64,000 nucleotides of DNA, from NCBI GenBank assembly GCA_049515135.1, contig JBEKUJ010000012.1, positions 60,897 to 124,896 of the forward strand, written 5' to 3'. Within the stretch, counting starts at the first letter, position 1, and each line of letters begins with the position of its first letter. The translations under genes and the position numbers were made by a program. The notes under the pieces were generated by a model. The model was not told the DNA's origin, made no database searches, and saw only the letters and a list, made by a program, of their open reading frames with translations. This stretch comes from Fen-1364 sp049515135. GTDB taxonomy: Bacteria > Spirochaetota > Spirochaetia > SZUA-6 > Fen-1364. This document shows, piece by piece, positions 8,708-17,686 of this stretch.

Positions 8708-9985
8708 ATGAGCGGGGACGCAGCCCGCCGCGCGCGGGAAACGGTGGACGCCGTCTACAGATCGGACTCGCGCCGCGTCCTTGCCAATCTCATCCGGCTT
8801 CTTGGCGATTTCGACATCGCGGAAGAAGCCCTGAGCGATGCGTTCGCCGCGGCTTTGGAGCAGTGGCCGCGCGACGGCATTCCCGCCAATCCGCGGGCAT
8901 GGCTCGTCTCTGCCGGCAGGTTCAAGGCAATTGACTCGATGCGCCGTCGCGCCCGGTTCGACGCTTCCGTTGCAAAGCTTGCGAAAGAAATGCAGCTGAC
9001 CGCATCGGAGGAAGCTAAGACGGAGCCTGACGGGACCAGCCAGGGGACCTGGGCGGCCGACGGCCAGGGCCTCCAGGACGACAGGCTGCGCCTCATATTC
9101 ACCTGCTGCCACCCGGCCCTCTCTCCCGATGCGTCGGCTGCGCTGACTTTACGTGAGGTCTGCGGGCTCAACACGGAGGAGATAGCGCGAGCCTTTCTGA
9201 CAACCGCACCCACCCTTGCACAAAGGATCGTCCGCGCCAAGTCGAGGATCCGGGATGCCCACATCCCATATGAGGTTCCCTCTCTGGCCGATCTGCCTGA
9301 CCGCCTGGATACCGTGCTTCGCGTGATCTACCTGGTATTCAACGAAGGATACTCGGCTTCATCAGGGGCTTCGGTGACCCGGCACGACCTGTCAGCGGAG
9401 GCAGTCCGGCTTGGCAGGCTGCTGGTGGAGCTGCTGCCGCAGCCCGAGGCCATGGGGCTCCTTGCGCTGATGCTGCTGCAGGAGTCCCGCAAAGCCGCCC
9501 GCGCCGCGCCGCCTGACGGAGACCTGGTCCTTCTTGACCAGCAGGACCGCTCCCTGTGGAACAGGGAGCAGATCAGGGAAGGGTTAGCCCTTGCGGAGCG
9601 CGCTCTGTCCTCGCGCAGCTTCGGTCCGTATACGCTCCAGGCGGCAATCGCCGCCGTGCATGCCCAAGGGGAGACGGACTGGGAGGAGATTGTCGGCCTG
9701 TACGACGTGCTTGCCAGGGCGGAGCCTTCGCCCGTGGTGGAGCTGAACCGGGCCGTGGCGGTTGCGATGCGGGACGGCCCCGCTGCCGGCCTCGCGCTCG
9801 TGGATGAGATACTTGGGCGCGGCGACCTTGCCGGCTACTATCTCTCCCATTCGGTGCGGGCGGACCTGTGCCGGCGGCTGGGAAGAAAAGCGGAGGCGCG
9901 CGCTTCCTATGAAAAAGCGCTCTCGCTCACGCTGCAGGAGCCCGAGCAGCGGTTTCTCAGGAAGCGCCTGGCAGAACTGGTATGA
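8708..9985 (+). CDS. ECF42-type RNA polymerase sigma factor with C-terminal TPR-like extension
   Basis: 425 residues. Region sigma-2 is at about 10-75 (DFDIAEEALSDAF...PRAWLVSAGR) and sigma-4 at about 120-175 with the family motif FTCCHPALSPD. A helical extension of about 245 residues follows (repeats such as LNRAVAVAMRDGP, YYLSHSVRADL), unusual for ECF factors and typical of group ECF42. No anti-sigma gene is adjacent; in this group the extension is thought to set activity. The ATG at 8708 abuts an AGGAG with almost no spacing, so a GTG at 8743 is a possible alternative. Flanking DGPF genes on both sides are the classic ECF42 setting and are likely targets. Confidence 0.93.
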   Translation: MSGDAARRARETVDAVYRSDSRRVLANLIRLLGDFDIAEEALSDAFAAALEQWPRDGIPANPRAWLVSAGRFKAIDSMRRRARFDASVAKLAKEMQLTASEEAKTEPDGTSQGTWAADGQGLQDDRLRLIFTCCHPALSPDASAALTLREVCGLNTEEIARAFLTTAPTLAQRIVRAKSRIRDAHIPYEVPSLADLPDRLDTVLRVIYLVFNEGYSASSGASVTRHDLSAEAVRLGRLLVELLPQPEAMGLLALMLLQESRKAARAAPPDGDLVLLDQQDRSLWNREQIREGLALAERALSSRSFGPYTLQAAIAAVHAQGETDWEEIVGLYDVLARAEPSPVVELNRAVAVAMRDGPAAGLALVDEILGRGDLAGYYLSHSVRADLCRRLGRKAEARASYEKALSLTLQEPEQRFLRKRLAELV

Positions 9986-10040
9986 GGCGTTGTCGATTTC
10001 CGTCTTTCCAGGCGACTACACGGTGTTCAGGAGGTGTGAA

Positions 10041-10466
10041 ATGCGTTTCATGGTGATAGTCAAGGCGAGCAAGGAGTCGGAGGCCGGGGTCCTTCCGGAC
10101 AGGGAGCTCTTTGAGAAGATGGGAAAGTACAACGAGGAGCTGGCCAAAGCAGGCGTGCTGCTCGCTGCTGAAGGTCTTCAGGCAAGCTCCAAGGGCGCGC
10201 GCGTGAGGTTCTCCGGCAAGGAGCGCACGGTGATCGACGGCCCGTTTGCCGAAACCAAGGAGCTGATAGCCGGTTTCTGGCTCTGGAAAGTGAACTCCAA
10301 GGACGAGGCCATTGAATGGCTCAAGCGGGCCCCGTTCGGCGGCGGCGTCGAGGTCGAGATCCGCCAGGTGTTCGAGCAGGAAGACTTCGGGGCAGAGCTC
10401 ACCCCCGAGCTCAGGGAGCAGGAGAAGCGGGTGGGAGCGCAGGCGGTTTCCAACAGGAAGAGGTAA
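10041..10466 (+). CDS. YCII-related (DGPF) domain protein, downstream copy
   Basis: 141-residue paralogue of the protein at 8324, with MRFMVIVKA at the N-terminus and the motif VIDGPFAETKELIAGFWLWKV near residue 73. The ATG at 10041 has a good AGGAGGTG about 5 nt upstream. It follows the ECF42 sigma gene by 55 nt on the same strand. The last 25 residues are charged and absent from the first copy. Two DGPF genes bracketing one ECF42 gene suggest a self-contained regulon; the biochemical role is unknown. Confidence 0.92.
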   Translation: MRFMVIVKASKESEAGVLPDRELFEKMGKYNEELAKAGVLLAAEGLQASSKGARVRFSGKERTVIDGPFAETKELIAGFWLWKVNSKDEAIEWLKRAPFGGGVEVEIRQVFEQEDFGAELTPELREQEKRVGAQAVSNRKR

Positions 10467-10484
10467 GGAAATCGATGCAGGACC

Positions 10485-10836
10485 GTCGACAATTGCGGTC
10501 TCTATCCTCACGTCTGCGGGTTACACGGTGATATCAGCGCGCAGCGGGTCGGAGGCGCTGGCCGCGCTTCCCCTGATGTCCTCGACACCGGACCTTATGA
10601 TCACCGACATCGTCATGCCGGACCTGAACGGAATAGAGCTGGCGCGCCGCGTTGTCGAAGCGTTCGCTGCCATACGGGTTCTGTACATCTCAGGGTATAC
10701 GGAAGACGCCATTGTCCATCACGGGATTCTCCAGGAAGGGGTCGAGCTCCTTCAGAAGCCCTTTACTGCAACGGACCTTCTCCAGAAAGTCAGCGGCATG
10801 CTGGAGGCCCCCCCGGAGCCGGCGTCGGGCGCGTAA
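10485..10836 (+). pseudogene. Truncated receiver domain, C-terminal remnant of a hybrid histidine kinase
   Basis: Open frame encoding most of a CheY-like receiver: SILTSAGYTVISARSG, LMITDIVMPDLNG (phospho-acceptor Asp in ITD), VLYISGYTED (Thr-like position) and LLQKPFTATDLL (Lys-Pro). The N-terminal strand with the acidic pair and all kinase domains upstream are missing. There is no start codon or Shine-Dalgarno in the right place, and the frame merges with the 3' end of the preceding DGPF gene. The sequence type (SGYTEDAI, QKPFT) is that of receivers at the C-terminus of PAS-hybrid kinases. Probably a decay product; expression as a stand-alone receiver is unlikely. Confidence 0.65.
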
Positions 10837-10846
10837 TCCGGACCTG

Positions 10847-11299
10847 TCAGAGCCAGGGAAGGAGAATCCGCGATCGGTACGCCGGGTACTCAACTGGAAA
10901 GACGGCAGTGAGGATTTTTTCCTCTGCCGGCGAGAAGATGCGCACGAACACATAGAGGACCACGCCCAGCGCCATCACCAGCCATGTGTCCAACAGGAAG
11001 CCCAGGCCCGGCAGCACCAGAAGCGCCACTGCTACATAGGCAGGGTGACGCACCACTGCGAACGGACCCGAGGTAATGAGCTTTTTTCTGGGGACCCAGA
11101 TCAGGACCATGGCCACGGAGGCAAACCACGTCGCCACGCCGACCGCCAGCAGGATGATCCCCACGATGAGCCCGGTGACGCCGAGACCCAGGTCGAACCA
11201 CATCGGCGTGAGGATGTTTGAGACCACCACGATGGCCGCAAAAGGCAGAGTAGAAAGCAGAATACGATCCCCGGCTCCCATGAGGACTTTCAGCTTCAT
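10847..11299 (-). CDS. Isoprenylcysteine carboxyl methyltransferase (ICMT/PEMT-like) family membrane protein
   Basis: 150-residue integral membrane protein with four or five TM helices. The family motif RHPAYVAVALLVLPG near residue 83 forms part of the SAM-binding site in ICMT-like methyltransferases, and the C-terminal EYPAYRSRI segment matches EF-x-Y-x-x-Y-x-x-R types. The ATG at 11299 was chosen because AAGGAG lies 7 nt upstream; an ATG 33 nt earlier has none. Methylation of a lipid or small molecule is a family-level inference. Divergent from the FMN reductase at 11407. Confidence 0.85.
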   Translation of the reverse strand: MKLKVLMGAGDRILLSTLPFAAIVVVSNILTPMWFDLGLGVTGLIVGIILLAVGVATWFASVAMVLIWVPRKKLITSGPFAVVRHPAYVAVALLVLPGLGFLLDTWLVMALGVVLYVFVRIFSPAEEKILTAVFPVEYPAYRSRILLPWL

Positions 11300-11406
11300 G
11301 ACGATGCTCCTTGTATTTCGCCATCGTACCATGACAGCCCTGCCGGTTCAACGAAAGGATACCGGGGCTTCTCCTCTGCGCGGATTGTAGTTACTTTTCC
11401 ATACAA

Positions 11407-12009
11407 ATGGGCGATGGGACGAAGCAGGCCGGTGTCACGATACTGGCCATCTCCGGAAGCCTGCGCAAGGCCTCCGTCAATACGGCTGTCCTGCGAGCGG
11501 CAGCCAACCTTGCACCATCCGACGTTCACATCAGCCTTTTTCAGGACTTGGCGGGCATTCCGGCTTTCGACCCGGATCTGGACATCGACGGGTCGGCGCC
11601 CGCCGCCGTCGCGGCCTTTCGGGAAGCGGTTGACAGAGCTGACGGCATTCTTATCGCCAGCCCGGAATACGCGCACGGCGTCTCCGGTGTTCTCAAGAAT
11701 GCCCTTGACTGGCTTGTCAGCTGTACTCTGGCGTTCTATGGTAAGCCTGTGGCGCTCCTGAACACTTCTCCCAGGACGTCGATCGCCTATGACTCTCTGA
11801 AAGAGACAATCCGGACCATGGCGGGCGCTATCGTGGAAGAGGCGTCCAAGCTCATCCCGCTTCCCAACATGACCACTACGTACGACCAGATCCTGCGCCA
11901 CCCTCTGCTCAGCGAAAGGATCCGGGCCTGTACCCTGGCGCTGCGGGAATCCATTCTCGCCCTCCGCCCCCGGATGGGCCAGGCCGTCGAACCGCCGTCA
12001 AGGCCATGA
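11407..12009 (+). CDS. NADPH-dependent FMN reductase family protein
   Basis: 200-residue flavodoxin-fold reductase. Seen: an FMN phosphate loop ISGSLRKASVN (about 15-25), ASPEYAHGVSGVLKNALDW (about 82-100) and LLNTSPR, the standard NADPH:FMN/quinone reductase (azoreductase/ChrR) pattern. No Shine-Dalgarno is evident before the ATG at 11407. Its stop codon overlaps the start of the large regulator downstream (ATGA, 4 nt), implying coupled translation. Likely role: two-electron reduction of quinones, metals or xenobiotics. Confidence 0.92.
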   Translation: MGDGTKQAGVTILAISGSLRKASVNTAVLRAAANLAPSDVHISLFQDLAGIPAFDPDLDIDGSAPAAVAAFREAVDRADGILIASPEYAHGVSGVLKNALDWLVSCTLAFYGKPVALLNTSPRTSIAYDSLKETIRTMAGAIVEEASKLIPLPNMTTTYDQILRHPLLSERIRACTLALRESILALRPRMGQAVEPPSRP

Positions 12010-15000
12010 TGCAGCAGATCCGTCTGGCATTCCTGGGGACACCGCGGATCGAATGCAAAGGAGTCCCCGCTCAGCTCGATACGCGCAAGGCAGTGGCTCT
12101 CCTGGCGTACCTCGCGGCAACCGGCGAGCCGGCAAGCCGGGAATCCCTGGTCACGCTTCTATGGTCCAGATACGGCCGCGCTGGGGGGCATGCCGCGCTG
12201 CGGCGCACCCTTTCAACCCTGCGAAACGCCCTTGGAAGGAGCCTTCTCACCACGGAACGTGAGACCGTCGGTCTTGCCGCGCACAACGAGCTGTGGATTG
12301 ACGTCTCACGGATGCGGGAGTTGCTGGCCCTCTGCCAGGGCCACGCCCACAGAGAGCAGGGAGTCTGCAGGGAATGCCTCTCGCTGCTCACTGAAGCCGC
12401 AAAGCTTGTTCGCGGCGAGTTCCTTGCCGGTTTCACGCTGAAGGACAGTCTCGATTTCGATGATTGGCAGTTCTTCATCACGGAGAAGCTCAGAATCGAA
12501 GAGGCGCAGGTCCTGGACCGGGTGGTCCTGGGCAGTGCCGCATCGCGCGATTACGCGGCGGCCATCGGCTACGCGCATCAGAGACTCGGCCTCGACAGGA
12601 TGGATGAAGCTGCCCACGCCATGCTCATGCGCCTGTACGCCTGGGACGGCAATCCGGCCGCGGCAAGGCGCCAGTTCGAGGAGCTCAAAAGCCTTCTTGC
12701 CAGGGAGCTCGACAGCGAGCCGCAGGAAGCCACGCAGCGCCTGGCAGAAGATATTGCGCGTGGTCAACCGCCGGACCCGCCGGCGTTCGTCCCTGATCCG
12801 AAACCCCGGTACAGGAGCGCCGGGGGTTTCACGGCGGCCGCCTTCTCCACCGTGCTTGTCATGAGGACGGCGGCGTTCGAGCCTGGCGCAGCAGAGTCCA
12901 TCCCGAAGTACCACGGGCGGCTCTTGGAAAGCTCGGAGGCGGGATTCCTTGCCCTGTTCGACGATGGCCGATACCTGGAAAGCAACCCCGAGCTGGCAAT
13001 CCGGGCCGCGCTGGGCATTCGAAGCTCTGCGGGAAGTCGCTCGTCGTCGTTTCGAGGAGGCGTGGCCACAGGCCGACTTACCGGCGAGCCGGGCGGATCA
13101 GGGGATCGCCAAAAGCAGAACCCCGCGGGACGGGCCCTCCCGTTTGCGCGCCTGCTTGCAGAGCGGGCCGCAGGCGGCTCCCTGCTCGTGGACGAGCTTA
13201 CCTATCACCTGGCCCGCGATGCCTTCCTTTTTGCCTCTGCGCCAGCTGCCACAGGGCGCGGCGGTCCGGCCTTCAGCGTGCATGGCGTGGCGCCTCTTTC
13301 CCGCAAGAGCCGCGGAACCGCGGGAGTGTCGGCCGAAATGGTTGGCCGTAAAGAGGAAGTCGCAAAGCTGACGCGTGCCTTTGAGAAGGCCGCGGCAGGA
13401 ATGGGACAGGTCGTTGTGATCACCGGTGAAGCAGGGATCGGAAAGTCCAGGCTGGTGCGGGAGCTTTCACGGACTGCCGCGGCTCGACAGGGCGTCCGGT
13501 GGCTCGAGGGGCGCTGCCTGGCTCCCAGCACGAACGTCGGCTACTGGCCTTTCATTGACATGATCGATGTCCTGCATCCCCCGTCTCCAGGGCGGGAAGA
13601 CGCGGAAGGGACGTTGACGATTGATGAAATCCTTTCCGAACCGGACGCCGGGAAGCATCGGGGCCCGGCTGATATCCAGGGGCTTGCTTCTGTAACGAAA
13701 GAGCTGTTGGAAAGCTCGCGCGACGGCCCTCATAAGACCGAGATTCAGCAGTGGAGCCCTGAACAGCTCAAGCACAGGACGTTCCGCGCTGTGAATGCCT
13801 TGTTCCGCGAGCTTGCCCTGCAGGCCCCGCTGGTTCTGATATTCGAGGACCTTCACTGGGCTGATACCCTGTCCCTGGAGCTCATCGACTCTCTCCTGGA
13901 TTCTCTGCTCGGGGTGGGCGCCCTTCTGGTTCTGGTATACAGGAATGACCCCGGCCATCGCAGCCGAAACCTCGCAGCGAGCGCTGCCCGGCGCAGGCTG
14001 GAAGATCTGACGGAGATCCACCTTCGCGAGATCACCCGGGAGGAAAGCGGCAGAATGCTCAGCCGCCTAATGCCTCCTGAGACTCTTTCCGCTGAGACCC
14101 GCGAAGGAATATTGATGAAGTGCCGGGGCAATCCCTACTTCCTGGAAGAGCTTGCACACGCGGCCGCGGCCACTCCTGAATCTCCGCTCCCTGACGGGAT
14201 CAAGGCCGTCGTTCTCAGCAGGTTCAACAGCCTTTCGGAAGATGGGCGGCAGGTGCTCAGCTACGGGGCGGTCATTGGGAGGGTCTTCCCACGGCGGCTC
14301 CTTGCGCTTGCGATGGACCGGGAAGACCTGGAATCCATCCTGGACGACTTGGAGGATCGGGAGCTCCTCTTTGTCGAGCGGTCGGTCCCTGAGCTGGAGT
14401 ATTCGTTCAAGCATGTTCTTGCGCAGGAGGCCATCTACGATGGCCTGGCGCCATCCTCACGCATCGAGCTGCATCTGAAAGTCGCCCGCTCCTTCGAGCT
14501 GCTTTCGCCGGCGTCCTCTCAGGAATACTGCGAATCCCTTGCGTACCATTTCGATCGCGGCAGGGACGTCGGGAAGGCAATCGATTTCTACTTTCTCTCC
14601 GGCGAAAGAGCCCGAAAGGGATATTCCAACACCGCGGCCGTCGCTTATTTCACAAGGGGCCTGGAGCTGCTGCGCGCAGCGCCGCAGAGCCTGACTTCGC
14701 TCGACAGGGAGCTGGAGTTTCTCATAGCTCTTGGGGTCCCGCTGGTGTTGGCAAAAGGGCACCAGGACCCGACGGTGGAAGCTGTGCACCTTCGCGCCAG
14801 GGAAATCTGCCAGGAGAGAGGGAGCGCCGCGCAGCTTTTCCAGGTGAACCTGGGTCTCAACCGCTACTATATGTTCAACCGCAAGCGCCTTTTCTACGGT
14901 GAACAGATGCTCGATATCGCCCGGCGCATGAACGATTCGTTCCTGATCTCGCGCGCCCACATGATGCTTTCAGAATCGTTCTTCTATCTCGGCGATTTCC

Positions 15001-15821
15001 AGGAAATGCTCTCACAGGCAGGGGAAGGCCTCCAGGCCAGCCGGCCGGCTCACTCCCCCCTGGACCTGGTCCAGTTCGGAAATGACACGGCAGTTGGATG
15101 CCTCCTGGATCGCTCGCACGCATTGTGGTGCCTTGGCTTTCCCGTCCGGGCAAAGGTGGTGATGCAGGAAGCCCTGGAGCGGGCCAGGAACGTGGGACAT
15201 GCATTCACGCTCTCGTACGCCACGTTTTTTGCCGGTCTCCTTGCATTCATGCTTCGCGAACAGCAGGTGGCCCGGGCGTTTTCCCAAGAGCTCATCCAGC
15301 TGGCTCGCCGTGAAGGGTTCGCCTTCTATGTCGGCAACGGGCTCGTCCTGGGGGGGTGGTCTTCGGGCGACATCCGCATGGTCCGGCAGGGAATCGAGAT
15401 GCTTCCAGGGCATCCCTTCACGTGCATTTACGCATGCATGCAGGCAGAGCTCCGCCTGGCGGCCGGGGAGACGGACCTTGCCATCGCGACGCTCGAAGAC
15501 TCCCTTGCCGTCGTTCGATCATCTCACCTTCATCTCTGGGAGCCCGAGGTCTACCGCATGCGCGGCGAACTGGGAATGAAAGCCGGAGAGCCCGAGGTCG
15601 ACGTCATCCGCTGGATCGAGCGCTCCCTCAAGCTCTCCAAGAAGCAGAAGGCCCGGAGCCTGGAGCTGCGGGCAACCATGGCGCTGTGCAGATGCCGGAC
15701 CGCGGGCGGCAGCGCGGAGCTTCGCGGCAGCCTGGGAGCCCTCTACCAGAGCTTCAGCGAAGGCCACGACACGCGCGACCTGCAGGATGCGCGCAGGCTT
15801 CTGGAAGCCGCGGAGGACTGA
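12006..15821 (+). CDS. BTAD / AAA ATPase / TPR transcriptional regulator with degenerate cyclase-like domain
   Basis: 1271-residue STAND-type regulator. Order seen: winged-helix DNA-binding region (about 20-90), BTAD helical domain (about 95-255, as in SARP activators), then about 275-430 resembling a class III nucleotide cyclase. In that region AALGI, GVATG...GRALPFARLLA and ILV-type segments are recognisable, but the two metal-binding Asp positions are not Asp, so it is probably inactive. AAA/NACHT ATPase from about 445: Walker A GEAGIGKS (474-481), Walker B VLIFEDLHWAD near 608-618. A helical TPR-rich sensor follows to the end. Coupled to the FMN reductase gene. Likely an ATP-dependent activator; its targets and signal are unknown. 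Confidence 0.85.
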   Translation: MMQQIRLAFLGTPRIECKGVPAQLDTRKAVALLAYLAATGEPASRESLVTLLWSRYGRAGGHAALRRTLSTLRNALGRSLLTTERETVGLAAHNELWIDVSRMRELLALCQGHAHREQGVCRECLSLLTEAAKLVRGEFLAGFTLKDSLDFDDWQFFITEKLRIEEAQVLDRVVLGSAASRDYAAAIGYAHQRLGLDRMDEAAHAMLMRLYAWDGNPAAARRQFEELKSLLARELDSEPQEATQRLAEDIARGQPPDPPAFVPDPKPRYRSAGGFTAAAFSTVLVMRTAAFEPGAAESIPKYHGRLLESSEAGFLALFDDGRYLESNPELAIRAALGIRSSAGSRSSSFRGGVATGRLTGEPGGSGDRQKQNPAGRALPFARLLAERAAGGSLLVDELTYHLARDAFLFASAPAATGRGGPAFSVHGVAPLSRKSRGTAGVSAEMVGRKEEVAKLTRAFEKAAAGMGQVVVITGEAGIGKSRLVRELSRTAAARQGVRWLEGRCLAPSTNVGYWPFIDMIDVLHPPSPGREDAEGTLTIDEILSEPDAGKHRGPADIQGLASVTKELLESSRDGPHKTEIQQWSPEQLKHRTFRAVNALFRELALQAPLVLIFEDLHWADTLSLELIDSLLDSLLGVGALLVLVYRNDPGHRSRNLAASAARRRLEDLTEIHLREITREESGRMLSRLMPPETLSAETREGILMKCRGNPYFLEELAHAAAATPESPLPDGIKAVVLSRFNSLSEDGRQVLSYGAVIGRVFPRRLLALAMDREDLESILDDLEDRELLFVERSVPELEYSFKHVLAQEAIYDGLAPSSRIELHLKVARSFELLSPASSQEYCESLAYHFDRGRDVGKAIDFYFLSGERARKGYSNTAAVAYFTRGLELLRAAPQSLTSLDRELEFLIALGVPLVLAKGHQDPTVEAVHLRAREICQERGSAAQLFQVNLGLNRYYMFNRKRLFYGEQMLDIARRMNDSFLISRAHMMLSESFFYLGDFQEMLSQAGEGLQASRPAHSPLDLVQFGNDTAVGCLLDRSHALWCLGFPVRAKVVMQEALERARNVGHAFTLSYATFFAGLLAFMLREQQVARAFSQELIQLARREGFAFYVGNGLVLGGWSSGDIRMVRQGIEMLPGHPFTCIYACMQAELRLAAGETDLAIATLEDSLAVVRSSHLHLWEPEVYRMRGELGMKAGEPEVDVIRWIERSLKLSKKQKARSLELRATMALCRCRTAGGSAELRGSLGALYQSFSEGHDTRDLQDARRLLEAAED

Positions 15822-15839
15822 CGCGGCGAAGCGGGCCGC

Positions 15840-16715
15840 TCAATCCCCATTCAGCCAGAGCGATCTCCATTCCCAGCCTTCGCGCCTTTGAGAGACGCGT
15901 CCCAGGCTGGGGAACGGAGGAAAGTGCTGGCCAACGACCAGGCAATCCTGGGAAGCTGCGTAGTCGAAGACGAACCTCTTGCTCACGGCCGCCGGCTCCG
16001 GTTCGATGTCATAGATCGGAAGCCACGCCGGGTGCTCCAGATGGAGGGGCGAAAGGACGGCATCGCCGATATACAGCAGTTTTTCCCTGCCTGAGCTGAG
16101 CTGCGTGATCATGTGGCCCGGTGTATGACCGGGGGCGCGAAACACGGTGACTCCGGGGTAGATTGCCGACTCCTCGCCGGAAAACTCTACCAGATGGACA
16201 AGCTGTCTGACCGGGCTCAGATGGCCGCGGGCAAAATCGAAGAACATGTCGAAAACCTTCATGGGACCCTGACGGGCCAGCGAACGCTCCTCCTCGGAAA
16301 ACCAGTAATCCCACTCCCGCTTCCAGATGTAGTGAGCGGCGTTGGGAAACGCAGGCGCTCCATCCGCAAGCACAAGCCCGCCTATGTGATCGGGATGCGC
16401 GTGCGTGATGATGACCGTGTCGATCTCGGCCGGGTCGATCTCTGCTTCGGCCATGCTCCTGGACAGCAGCCCTGTTGTCGGAAAGAGGCTTCCGGCGCCG
16501 GCATCGATGAGGATCTGATGGTCACCCGTGTCGACGTAAAGGTAGGTGTAGGGGGTGACGATGCTCTCCCCTGTCACCCCCTTGGATTCCATGGCTGCCA
16601 GCGCTTCTTCTCGAGGCGCATTGGAAAAGAAGTCCTGCCACTTGTATGTATGCGTTCCGTCAAGGAGGCTCGTGCAGGCCATGGACCCGACTGCGAACCT
16701 GTAGTAGCCGTTCAT
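15840..16715 (-). CDS. Metallo-beta-lactamase fold hydrolase
   Basis: 291-residue metallohydrolase with the metal-binding motif THAHPDHIGG (about residues 103-112), a further His in GHTPGHM, Asp in IGDAVL and a C-terminal His in VGQHFP, all the ligands expected for a dinuclear Zn/Fe site. No signal peptide. Similar proteins include N-acyl-homoserine lactonases and other esterases, so hydrolysis of a lactone or ester is plausible but not shown. The start ATG overlaps the stop of the NmrA-like gene by 4 nt (ATGA): last gene of a five-gene minus-strand operon. Convergent with the BTAD regulator. Confidence 0.9.
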   Translation of the reverse strand: MNGYYRFAVGSMACTSLLDGTHTYKWQDFFSNAPREEALAAMESKGVTGESIVTPYTYLYVDTGDHQILIDAGAGSLFPTTGLLSRSMAEAEIDPAEIDTVIITHAHPDHIGGLVLADGAPAFPNAAHYIWKREWDYWFSEEERSLARQGPMKVFDMFFDFARGHLSPVRQLVHLVEFSGEESAIYPGVTVFRAPGHTPGHMITQLSSGREKLLYIGDAVLSPLHLEHPAWLPIYDIEPEPAAVSKRFVFDYAASQDCLVVGQHFPPFPSLGRVSQRREGWEWRSLWLNGD

Positions 16716-17605
16716 CTGCGCACCGTCTGGGGAAGAACTTCTTTGGCGTAGTCGCGCACGGACGTTTGACGCACACCGAAATCCCGCGTCGTGTTCGTCA
16801 TTGCCACGGCGTCTCCCCCGGAGAGGGCCAGCATGAGGCCCGCAAATGACTGCTGCATGGGGTCCGTCGCTTCCTTCTGCTGCGCCGCAATGGCTGCAGC
16901 GGTCATGGTCTCCACGGTGAACGCCCGGCCTCCAATCTCCTCGAAGACCTTGACGACTGCGTTCGGGCTGATTGCCTCCGGTCCGCCCAGGGGCACCACG
17001 GCGTCGATTGCTGCGGGCGTATCGAGACTGGCAACGGCAAAATGAGCGACATCTTTGACCGAGATGAAGCTCACCGGGTTCTCACCGGTGCCGAGAATGC
17101 GCGCCGTGCCTTTTTCATAGTCGAATCCGACCATCGGGCTCAGCCACGTCTCCATAAAGAAGCTCGCTCGAAGGACCGTGTACGTCATCCCGCTGCTCAT
17201 GAGGATGCGCTCGGCTTCCCGCTTCGCCTCCCGAAGCGGGAAGAGGTTGTCCGCTGTGAACGACATGAAAATGAACCGCTCGACACCCGCGGCGCGCGCT
17301 GCGCCGATGAGCTCTTTCACTCCATGGGAATCCACCGACGCAATATCGTTCTCTCCCGCAACGTACCGCGTGGGCATGGATGAAATGGTCGATAGCACCG
17401 TCTGCGCGCCTTTGCATGCCCGTGCCAGGGACGCAGAGTCACGCACATCACCTTCCGCTATCTCCGCACCCAGCCCCGCGAGGGATTTTACCGTCTCCTT
17501 GTTCGATGTCGGCCGAACGAGGGCCCTGACCTGGATGCCCTTTCCAGCAAGAAGACGGCATATCATCTCACCCAGCGTTCCTGTTGAACCCGCGACTAAA
17601 ATCAT
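16712..17605 (-). CDS. NmrA-like / atypical SDR NAD(P)-binding oxidoreductase
   Basis: 297-residue Rossmann protein. The N-terminus is MILVAGSTGTLGEMICRLL (the G-x-x-G-x-x-G nucleotide loop), followed by VRALVRPTSNK (NADP-type basic residue), and FIFMSFTADN in the middle. The active-site Tyr-Lys of classical SDRs is not obvious, as in NmrA/HSCARG-type redox sensors and quinone oxidoreductases (QOR2-like). The ATG at 17605 has AGGAGG 6 nt upstream; an in-frame start 48 nt earlier has no support. Overlaps the metallo-beta-lactamase gene. Confidence 0.88.
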   Translation of the reverse strand: MILVAGSTGTLGEMICRLLAGKGIQVRALVRPTSNKETVKSLAGLGAEIAEGDVRDSASLARACKGAQTVLSTISSMPTRYVAGENDIASVDSHGVKELIGAARAAGVERFIFMSFTADNLFPLREAKREAERILMSSGMTYTVLRASFFMETWLSPMVGFDYEKGTARILGTGENPVSFISVKDVAHFAVASLDTPAAIDAVVPLGGPEAISPNAVVKVFEEIGGRAFTVETMTAAAIAAQQKEATDPMQQSFAGLMLALSGGDAVAMTNTTRDFGVRQTSVRDYAKEVLPQTVRR

Positions 17606-17686
17606 AGGGAACCTCCTGCGGCCAGAACTCTGGCCTTCCGCATCCTGGCGCATTGCGCGTAACGGGAACGTTACGGCTCGTGAGGC

